A program made the position numbers and the translations under genes. From a gamma proteobacterium symbiont of Bathyaustriella thionipta (GTDB lineage: Bacteria; Pseudomonadota; Gammaproteobacteria; Chromatiales; Chromatiaceae), in NCBI GenBank assembly GCA_025656895.1, contig JAHXHF010000110.1, positions 1 to 12,432 of the forward strand: DNA of 12,432 bases, written 5' to 3'. The notes beneath the pieces were generated by a model, which saw only the letters and a list, made by a program, of their open reading frames with translations, was not told the origin of the DNA and searched no databases. Below, in pieces: positions 7,701 through 12,432 of the stretch; position 1 is the stretch's first letter, and each line of letters starts with the position of its first letter.

Positions 7701-8520
7701 AGATGCCGGTCGTAACCGCATTCATCATTATGTCATGCAGGATTCCGAGCTGCACCAGCGCAAAGGTGAAATGCGTTGGGTAGCGCGCCTGCGGCAGGCT
7801 GTTGACCAGGGAGAGTTTGCGCTTTGCTGCCAGCGTATTATCGCTTTGCAGTCGAATGAAACACATCCTTATTGCGAAGTCCTGTTACGTATGCAGGCAG
7901 AAGATAACTCTCTGCTGCTACCGGACAAATTCATCCCCGCCGCCGAACGCTACGACCTGATGCCCGATATTGATTACTGGGTGATTGAGCATGCGCTGAA
8001 ACGGTTACAACACAGCGGCCAACCCGATCAACATATTGCCATTAATTTATCCGGACGCACCATCAATGCCGACAAAGCTCTGCCCTTCATCCATAAAAAA
8101 CTCAATGAATACGCCATTGAAAGCAGTCGAGTCTGTTTTGAAATTACCGAAACAGCAGCCGTTTCCAGCCTGGCGCAAACCCGTATTTTTATGGAATCAT
8201 TGCGCGCAAGAGGCTGTCATTTTGCTCTGGACGATTTCGGCAGCGGTCTAAGTTCTTATGCTTATCTGAAAAGCCTGCCGGTTGATTATCTTAAAATTGA
8301 TGGTATGTTCGTACATGATTTATTGCATGATCGGGTGGCTCGTTCTATTGTTGAATCAACCAATCAGGTTGCGCATGTTATGGGGATAAAAACAGTAGCC
8401 GAATGGGTCGAGAATGAAGAAACCCGGCTGGCACTGAAAGAAATTGGCATTGACTATGCGCAAGGCTTTCATATGGGGCTGCCCGAGCCCTATAATGAAC
8501 ACAGCCACCTGACCGTATAG
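4705..8520 (+). CDS. transmembrane multi-sensor diguanylate cyclase/phosphodiesterase (PAS-GAF-GAF-PAS-GGDEF-EAL)
   Basis: This 1271-residue inner-membrane c-di-GMP enzyme has TM1 at about 7-25, an all-helical periplasmic region at 26-253, and TM2 at about 255-275. Cytoplasmic domains follow: PAS (about 285-385), GAF (400-550, with CGTA at 466-469 and ACWSTP at 501-506), a more divergent GAF (562-705), PAS (720-838), GGDEF (845-1010) and EAL (1022-1262). The cyclase site GGDEF (927-931) and the inhibitory RxxD site (918-921) are intact. The phosphodiesterase metal and catalytic residues also appear complete: E1058 (EVL in place of EAL), N1114, E1146, D1176/D1177 in DDFGSG, K1197 and E1233 in AEWVE. 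Both activities are therefore possible. The periplasmic part has no cysteine and no CXXCH, so it should not carry covalent heme; it resembles double all-helical ligand-binding sensors. Start/stop overlap with the peroxidase gene implies joint expression. Confidence 0.93.
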   Translation: MKLISHFIVVTACLLIALAGSIYWYNSVRYNELDDQVVAQLRQLQTINNHIIQTVIMAASGRLQHYDDLVSDTQQHNQVMQQLQSELSSLQGRNPQFEQLLQAYSRHSEERFKSVENFKSYNATLLNSIAFLPYLIDNLNISLESEANGQVLAASLQAVLLQVMLYAQTNSERWRLAVYNELSEVEELADMHPDAQASIQLVLQHTRTILEEKPRVSDLINKISSPIVGNNLQKLLQEYQSIQRIHQARDMQWRSMLLLLTIITLLIIAYVLQHLIRNSKQLRLMATYPEYNPYPVFSLHSNGNIVFRNPATTELQIEYGMSDQELLGTLPGDPAEIIKNAVRGGMGINNVVTHFVDRHWLVNIQPIPSLPGINCYLSEISEQYQQELFTQHQKDFLSKVATDVPLAESLTDLCRILDQQITHGMTSILRLLADGETLGSGVSARLPDAYISAFEGLAVSEAMGSCGTAAHRRETVFVPDIATDPLWAAFRDFALSHGVHACWSTPIIGAKGALLGTCALSFGTSARPDEKQVELLKQAASLAAIAIEHDQTVQDLRQSEASIRELYQVAIGPGNSVKQRAEELLRMGCQRFAMSSGLMIEMDAQHRHIISSAASNEVAATLTCKDIGDDIIQDIFISDQPIAHLQQDKSTRHLSPTYIGCRIDINHKPFGIIIFVSFEPYRRRFSDSDVELLRLMAHWISNELEREQAYHRLDTEKERAQVTLASIGDGVITTDRDGCVQYMNPVAEALCDWQNASAIGLPLYEVFNIINESSHEKIDNPVEQCMLSGQVVHLTHQNLLVDKSGNKTAIEDSAAPIRDRNGEIIGAVLVFHDVSAQRELKQQLSYQASHDVLTELHNRTAFEARLSELLQNSKDSQQTHALLYMDLDQFKIVNDTSGHIAGDELLREISKLLSSQIRSSDMLARLGGDEFGVLLSNCPLTQAHDIAEKLREAVQLFRFRWENNLFDIGVSIGLIEITSNNNDSNELMSAADIACYTAKDAGRNRIHHYVMQDSELHQRKGEMRWVARLRQAVDQGEFALCCQRIIALQSNETHPYCEVLLRMQAEDNSLLLPDKFIPAAERYDLMPDIDYWVIEHALKRLQHSGQPDQHIAINLSGRTINADKALPFIHKKLNEYAIESSRVCFEITETAAVSSLAQTRIFMESLRARGCHFALDDFGSGLSSYAYLKSLPVDYLKIDGMFVHDLLHDRVARSIVESTNQVAHVMGIKTVAEWVENEETRLALKEIGIDYAQGFHMGLPEPYNEHSHLTV

Positions 8521-8522
8521 CC

Positions 8523-9029
8523 ATGATTATGCCAAGACTCTCCTGCCTGTTTTTCTGCTGCTTTATCTTTTGCGCCAACCCTGTGCAGGCGGAAGCGGTT
8601 AATTTTGAACTCATGTCTGCAGATGGTGTTCCACAACAGCTATCCGACTATCGGGGACAGTGGATCATTGTCAACTTCTGGGCCACCTGGTGCGGACCCT
8701 GTGTGCAGGAAATCCCGGAACTGGTCAGCTTTCAGAAAAACAACCCTCAATACCGGGTGCTTGGAATAGACTTTGAAGATGCCCCTGACATGCAGGCTCT
8801 GGAAGCCTTCAGGCATCGCTTCAACATCAATTACCCGATATTGCTCATCGGTGAAACGCCGCTGATTCCGTTTGAACCACTCAAAGGACTACCAACGACC
8901 GCTATTGTTGGTCCACAAGGTAATATGATTGCGCATCATACCGGGCCGGTGAGTGCACAGATGCTGGAGCAGTTCATCAACAATCAGGTCAGTGCCGCTG
9001 CTACAGCCAACAACAGTGCAGCTAAGTAA
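8523..9029 (+). CDS. TlpA/ResA-like periplasmic thioredoxin-fold protein
   Basis: This exported thiol-disulfide oxidoreductase has 168 residues. The signal peptide spans residues 1-23 (likely cleavage after VQA) and itself contains several cysteines. The redox centre is WCGPC with C57 and C60, preceded by IIVNFWAT. The cis-proline lies in KGLPTTAIV (P124). The arrangement is that of TlpA/ResA/CcmG proteins, which usually reduce periplasmic disulfides, including CXXCH cysteines before heme attachment. The C-terminal tail after about residue 155 is low-complexity Ala/Asn/Ser. The ATG is 2 nt after the upstream stop with no convincing Shine-Dalgarno, so translation is probably coupled. An in-frame ATG at 8529 is an alternative start. 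Operon partnership with a di-heme peroxidase suggests work on that protein or in the same redox response. Confidence 0.9.
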   Translation: MIMPRLSCLFFCCFIFCANPVQAEAVNFELMSADGVPQQLSDYRGQWIIVNFWATWCGPCVQEIPELVSFQKNNPQYRVLGIDFEDAPDMQALEAFRHRFNINYPILLIGETPLIPFEPLKGLPTTAIVGPQGNMIAHHTGPVSAQMLEQFINNQVSAAATANNSAAK

Positions 9030-9190
9030 CCCACTTTCAGTTTTTCAATCTATCCCTGTGATCATTGTTTTCCCTGGAAGTTTCTGAGAGAAAAAGCCAT
9101 CCATTTAAGCAAGGTGCAAGAACCGCCAGGCGTTCTGTTAGTAAACACCTGTATAGCAGAAACCAGGAAACAAGTTATTCAGCCTTACGC

Positions 9191-10045
9191 TTATCTCAAA
9201 TTCTGTTTGTAGGAAGGAATAACTGCATTCAGTGCTTTGGAAAAATTGGCGAAAACCATTGAAACTGTAGCCAGTTCCACACCTTCAAAGTTGGCTCCGG
9301 CAACATTGGCACCACGCAGAACCGAGCCACTTAATACAGCGTGCCTAAGATCAGCCCCGGAAAGATTGGCGTGTTTCATATTGGCACTTAATGCAGAAAC
9401 ACCTGGCATTTTGGCATTACTCAGATTAGCGCCTTCAAAATTGGCCAGATTGATTACCGTAAAACGCTTTTCCAACTGGCTGCCCATATCCGCGCCACTG
9501 AGGTCGGCTTTAACCAGATTGGCATCATTCAAGTGGCTGTCACGCAGATCGGCATTGCTTAGATTGGCCTCACGCAGATTGGCATCAATCATCAAGGCAT
9601 TATGTGCGATAACCGCACTCAGATTACTGCCATGTAAATCGATGCCACGCATATCGGCATTACTCAGAGTGGCACCTTGCAGGCAAACCTGGCGAAGCTC
9701 GGCTTTTCTTAGATCAGCATGGCTCAAATCAGCGCCGCTCAGGTCACTGTTAGAAAGCATAGCGGCATCTGATCGGGTATCACAACCCAGGTGGGCACCG
9801 CAAAGCTTGACCCGACTCAGGTTGGCATCATTCATATGTGTCCTTGTTAGCCAGGCTCCACTCAGATTAGAGCCACTGAGATCGGCACGAATCAGATCAG
9901 CGTCCTCCAGATGAGCGCCACTGAGGTCAGTGTCGGCCAGATCAGCCCCAGCCAGACGCATGTCTCTTAAATCAGCTCCGATCAAGCTGTCTGCATCTAT
10001 AGAGGCTAAAACAGCACCGCTGGTTTTGTGTTTGATTTCGATCAT
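9191..10045 (-). CDS. pentapeptide-repeat protein
   Basis: This 284-residue protein has no signal peptide or membrane segment and is built almost wholly of A(D/N)LXX pentapeptides, which fold as a right-handed quadrilateral beta-helix. The start fits the common MIEIKHKTSGAVL-type opening. Central residues recur every five positions in three stretches: 21-86, 97-187 and 198-268. Each break adds one extra residue, so the register moves by one at GCDTRSDAA (87-95) and again at about 188-197 (GSQLEKRFTV). That is roughly 47 repeats, or about 12 coils. Some pentapeptide proteins (Qnr, MfpA) mimic DNA and bind gyrase, but most have no known role and none can be claimed here. A strong GGGGG Shine-Dalgarno (complement of 10051-10055) lies 5 nt before the ATG. 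It is divergent from the antiporter gene and convergent with the thioredoxin gene. Confidence 0.92.
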   Translation of the reverse strand: MIEIKHKTSGAVLASIDADSLIGADLRDMRLAGADLADTDLSGAHLEDADLIRADLSGSNLSGAWLTRTHMNDANLSRVKLCGAHLGCDTRSDAAMLSNSDLSGADLSHADLRKAELRQVCLQGATLSNADMRGIDLHGSNLSAVIAHNALMIDANLREANLSNADLRDSHLNDANLVKADLSGADMGSQLEKRFTVINLANFEGANLSNAKMPGVSALSANMKHANLSGADLRHAVLSGSVLRGANVAGANFEGVELATVSMVFANFSKALNAVIPSYKQNLR

Positions 10046-10050
10046 ATTCT

Positions 10051-10055
10051 CCCCC
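10051..10055 (-). promoter_or_regulatory. strong ribosome binding site of the pentapeptide-repeat gene
   Basis: On the minus strand GGGGGAGA precedes the ATG at 10045, with 5 nt between the G-run and the start. This fixes the start codon. It is clearly stronger than the sites before the peroxidase, thioredoxin and antiporter genes. Confidence 0.6.
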
Positions 10056-10175
10056 GTGAATCTGAATGTAGGTCTTTCTTCTTATCTAAGAGTATCCCTT
10101 GCCTGACAATATTGCCAGTGCTTACAACAGAGGCATGACGCTAATCAACAGAGTGCTCAATATCCATAGACTTTC

Positions 10176-10215
10176 ATCATGCAAGCCATGATCAGCAAGT
10201 TATACTCATATCATG
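10176..10215 (+). promoter_or_regulatory. candidate operator (ATCATG half-sites) and -10 region before the antiporter gene
   Basis: ATCATG (10176-10181) and its reverse complement CATGAT (10187-10192) form a perfect dyad with a 5-bp spacer. A third ATCATG lies at 10210-10215. Between them TATACT (10201-10206) resembles a -10 hexamer for the antiporter gene. The layout suits a repressor or activator site, but no -35 match is convincing and no regulator gene is nearby. Confidence 0.3.
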
Positions 10216-10246
10216 CCCGATCTTTATTTCATAGTGTAGATAACGA

Positions 10247-11671
10247 ATGGCGGCTGTTGAACTGCAACCTATGCTGGCACATCATGACCCGATTGCGCCG
10301 GTCATTTTTGGTGTCACCCTGATTCTGGTGGCCGCATTGGTGGGGCGCTATTTGGCGCGCTTCTTGAAACAGCCCTCGGTACTGGGAGAATTGCTCATAG
10401 GAGTGCTGTTGGGCAATGTGCTGTATTGGTTCGGCTATGATCTGATCATTATTCTGCGCGAAGGTGTTGCCTGCATCAAGCTGGCACAAATGGTTATGTC
10501 CGGAGTGCCGGTAGAAACCTGTGTAGCTTCGGTGGTGGGTAGTGAAAGGGTTGCACTTATTCTGGATATTATTCGCGGCCCGCAAGGACAGGAGTATTTA
10601 TCCATTGCCCAGGCGGTGGATGTGTTCTCACGCTACGGTGTGATTTTTTTACTGTTTCATGTGGGGCTGGATACCTGCGTAGGGGAGCTCAGGCAAGTAG
10701 GCCGCAATGCCATACAGGTGGCTCTTATTGGTGTGCTGGCTCCCTTTGCGCTGGGTTTTCTGATGGCCTGGTGGATTGTGCCTGAAGAATCTCATGCGTT
10801 GCATATGTTTCTGGGTGCAACATTAGGCGCTACCAGCATTGGTATTACAGCGCGTGTTTTGCAGGATTTGAACAAAACCAGTGCAACGGAATCTCACGTT
10901 ATTCTGGGTGCTGCGGTTATGGATGATGTATTGGGCCTGGTGATGCTGTCCATTGTTTCCGGTATTGTGGTCACTGGTAGCATGGCTCTGGATAGTATTC
11001 TGCATACCTTGTTACTGGCCATATTTTTTATCGCTACGGTGCTCTTGCTGGGTCCATGGCTTATTCGTATCCTCCTGCATTTATTGAAAAATCTGGATGT
11101 ACTGGAAGCCAAGCTGTTTTTTTCCTTTGTTTTTGTCATGGTGCTGGCATGGTTTGCCAGTTTGGCCGGGCTGGCGACCATCATCGGTGCCTTTGCTGCG
11201 GGGCTTTTGTTGATGGACAAGCATTTCACCGCCTGGGGGGATGTGTCACAACACAAGTACTCCATCAAGGAATTGTTTGCACCGCTGGAAGCCATACTGG
11301 TTCCTATATTTTTTGTGCTGATGGGTATTCATGTCAAGCTGGAAAACTTTATGGATAAACAGGTACTATTGCTGGCTACTGCACTGATCGTGGTAGCCAT
11401 GCTGGGCAAAATTATTGCCGGGCTGGGTGCCAGTCGCAAGCTCAATCGGCTGGCGATCGGTATCGGCATGATGCCTCGCGGAGAAGTAGGTCTTGTATTT
11501 GCTTCTATCGGAAAAACCTTAGGTGTTATTGATGCCAGCCTGTTTTCCAGTGTGGTGCTGATGGTTATAGTGACGACTCTGCTAACCCCGCCCTTACTTA
11601 AGTTCAGTATGAATCGTGGTGGAACGCATGTGAGTGAGCAGCAAACAAAGAAAAACTTTGATGGCTGTTAG
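10247..11671 (+). CDS. CPA2-family cation:proton antiporter
   Basis: This 474-residue inner-membrane protein of the Na+/H+ exchanger superfamily (CPA2, KefB/NapA-like membrane domain) probably exchanges K+ or Na+ for H+. The first helix begins near residue 17. The core motif GATLGATSIGITARVL (190-205) is followed by AAVMDDVLGL (222-231), whose Asp pair D226/D227 is the ion-binding signature of electrogenic CPA2 members. A conserved-type lysine K388 and MPRGEVGLVFAS (409-420) lie near the end. An extra segment of about 55 residues (about 65-120) with C76 and C92 separates early helices. There is no C-terminal RCK/TrkA-N domain; after about residue 455 only a short polar tail remains. The ATG has a poor Shine-Dalgarno. 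It is transcribed divergently from the pentapeptide-repeat gene and convergently to the RND fragment. Ion specificity is unknown. Confidence 0.9.
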   Translation: MAAVELQPMLAHHDPIAPVIFGVTLILVAALVGRYLARFLKQPSVLGELLIGVLLGNVLYWFGYDLIIILREGVACIKLAQMVMSGVPVETCVASVVGSERVALILDIIRGPQGQEYLSIAQAVDVFSRYGVIFLLFHVGLDTCVGELRQVGRNAIQVALIGVLAPFALGFLMAWWIVPEESHALHMFLGATLGATSIGITARVLQDLNKTSATESHVILGAAVMDDVLGLVMLSIVSGIVVTGSMALDSILHTLLLAIFFIATVLLLGPWLIRILLHLLKNLDVLEAKLFFSFVFVMVLAWFASLAGLATIIGAFAAGLLLMDKHFTAWGDVSQHKYSIKELFAPLEAILVPIFFVLMGIHVKLENFMDKQVLLLATALIVVAMLGKIIAGLGASRKLNRLAIGIGMMPRGEVGLVFASIGKTLGVIDASLFSSVVLMVIVTTLLTPPLLKFSMNRGGTHVSEQQTKKNFDGC

Positions 11672-11680
11672 GCAAGCCAT
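11661..11680. repeat. small inverted repeat across the antiporter stop codon
   Basis: ATGGCT (11661-11666) and AGCCAT (11675-11680) are exact reverse complements with an 8-nt loop containing the TAG stop. No T-run follows on either strand, so termination is only a possibility for the convergent antiporter and RND transcripts. Confidence 0.25.
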
Positions 11681-11729
11681 ACTGTTAAGGACACCTCTCT
11701 GCTGATTTCCTCTTATCTTGAGCAGGATA

Positions 11730-12365
11730 TTACAGACGTTTGGGCAGTGTACATTCGTTGTCCGCTTCAGCATCCGGATCAACCTTGTCTCTGAAGGCAC
11801 CACAAGCTGATATGCAGCCCAGGGGTACGACAATCATGGTCAGGGGAACGGCAACAATGGGGCCGAATAACAGCGAAATAGCCATGCCTTCAAAGATGGG
11901 GTCGAGGATGATGGCAGCAGCACCGGCCATCATGGTCAAATCGGTTACCCAAATGGGGCGCATACCAATCCTGCCTGCATTGATGACGGCGGTTCGGTGA
12001 TCCACGCCCATATGTACTTCATTGCGAGCAAAATCCACCAGCAAAATGGAGTTACGCACTTCAATGCCCGCCAGTGCAATAAAGCCAATCATGGAGGTTG
12101 CGGTAAACTCGGCATTCAGTAGCCAGTGGCCGGGAATAATACCGATTAAGGTGAGGGGGATGGGTGCCATGATAATGGCGGGGTGAATGAAATTACCAAA
12201 TTCCCACACCAGCAGGATATAGATCAATATCAATGCGGCTGCGAATGCCAGCCCCATATCCCGGAAGGTTTCATAGGTGACTACCCATTCGCCACTCCAT
12301 TCAAAGCCGGACTCCAGATCGGTTTCCGGTGCGCCCATCAAGGGTAAGCGCCAATAAATCAGCAC
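11730..12365 (-). pseudogene. RND efflux pump permease, C-terminal remnant
   Basis: The 211 open codons match only the C-terminal part of an RND permease, a proton-driven inner-membrane exporter normally of about 1000 residues or more. Recognisable are the porter-domain end FEWSGEW (21-27), YETFRDMG (31-38), and the last membrane helices with MAPIPLTLIGIIPGHWLL (66-83), EFTATSMIGFIALAG (86-100), RNSILLVDF (104-112) and DPIFEGMAISLLFG (155-168). The reading frame is closed by TAA TAG immediately upstream of the GTG at 12365, so the rest of the gene is missing. Charged residues sit where the family normally has hydrophobic or small ones (E102 in GIEVRNS, D142 in VTDLTMM), as expected after loss of selection. 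There is no Shine-Dalgarno and no membrane fusion protein nearby. It is convergent with the antiporter gene, 58 nt away. Confidence 0.82.
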
Positions 12366-12396
12366 CTATTATTTCACCTGTACATCGGTAACACTT

Positions 12397-12419
12397 TCTC
12401 CTGAGTATTTCACAGGAGA
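12397..12419 (+). promoter_or_regulatory. hairpin that hides the Shine-Dalgarno of the gene at the window edge
   Basis: TCTCCTG (12397-12403) and CAGGAGA (12413-12419) form a perfect 7-bp stem with a 9-nt loop. The 3' arm contains the AGGAG Shine-Dalgarno (12414-12418) that lies 6 nt before the ATG at 12425. In mRNA this would block ribosome access, as in RNA thermometers, some riboswitch platforms and the leaders of some transposase genes. A TATTAT at 12367-12372 could be the -10 region, but no -35 is visible. Confidence 0.5.
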
Positions 12420-12424
12420 TGATC

Positions 12425-12432
12425 ATGGATAA
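12425..12432 (+). CDS. start of an unidentified gene cut by the window edge
   Basis: An ATG at 12425 is preceded by a near-ideal AGGAG Shine-Dalgarno (12414-12418) at 6-nt spacing. Only Met-Asp and part of a third codon are inside the window. An in-frame ATG at 12419 exists but is too close to the Shine-Dalgarno and lies in the hairpin. The gene begins immediately beyond the break in the RND remnant, so it may belong to the DNA that replaced the rest of that gene. Product unknown. Confidence 0.45.

Noticed and set aside
9119..9136. GC-rich inverted repeat AGAAC...GTTCT as a terminator or recombination site
   Set aside because: Only 5 bp pair cleanly, the inner part needs a bulge and a tiny loop, and no T-run follows; it does not match an attC site either.
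9065..9262. 65-codon plus-strand frame after the thioredoxin gene
   Set aside because: No ribosome site and no recognisable composition; its 3' third is antisense to the pentapeptide-repeat gene.
9237..9914. 225-codon plus-strand frame and 15-bp periodic repeats resembling a tandem array
   Set aside because: The periodicity comes from the minus-strand pentapeptide repeats; the units are imperfect, 15 bp long and without spacers, so this is not a CRISPR or a plus-strand gene.
10135..10191. 18-codon leader peptide before the antiporter
   Set aside because: The AGAGG before its ATG is only 1 nt away, and there is no attenuator structure or biased codon run to suggest a leader.
12363..12432. 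Minus-strand frame upstream of the RND remnant with a CYRC pair
   Set aside because: It is short, lacks similarity to the RND upstream region, and overlaps the plus-strand leader with its convincing Shine-Dalgarno.

Overview
The window looks like chromosomal DNA of a gammaproteobacterium of medium GC content. The gene order dat–ybeD–lipB–lipA is a classic gammaproteobacterial arrangement, usually placed downstream of dacA. Tight gene packing, a di-heme cytochrome c peroxidase and a large multi-sensor c-di-GMP protein fit a respiratory, environmental member. No species can be named from the sequence alone.

Region 1 (91-3602, + strand) is a compact operon. It holds a D-amino-acid transaminase (dat), the small DUF493 protein YbeD, octanoyltransferase LipB, lipoyl synthase LipA and a membrane-anchored DUF218 (ElyC/SanA/YdcF-type) protein. 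Stop and start codons overlap at three of the four junctions. LipB and LipA together make protein-bound lipoate. Dat and the DUF218 protein point to cell-wall precursor or envelope metabolism.

Region 2 (3722-9029, + strand) is a second operon. It encodes a secreted di-heme cytochrome c peroxidase/MauG-family protein, then a 1271-residue inner-membrane protein whose start overlaps the peroxidase stop, then a secreted TlpA/ResA-like thioredoxin that starts 2 nt further on. The large protein has an all-helical periplasmic sensor, then PAS, GAF, GAF, PAS, GGDEF and EAL domains. The arrangement suggests a circuit linking periplasmic redox or peroxide state to cytoplasmic c-di-GMP, with the thioredoxin possibly serving cytochrome maturation or redox relay. 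This is the most interesting system in the window.

Region 3 (9191-11671) holds a minus-strand pentapeptide-repeat protein whose repeat register shifts twice by one residue. It is divergent from a plus-strand CPA2-type cation:proton antiporter without a C-terminal RCK domain. The 201 bp between them contain repeated ATCATG half-sites next to a -10-like hexamer.

Region 4 (11730-12432) carries the C-terminal fifth or so of an RND efflux pump on the minus strand. It is cut off at its 5' end and preceded in frame by two stop codons, so it is a pseudogene. Just beyond the break a new plus-strand gene begins at the window edge. Its strong Shine-Dalgarno sequence lies in the 3' arm of a perfect 7-bp hairpin, which suggests control of translation initiation and possibly a mobile or horizontally acquired gene.
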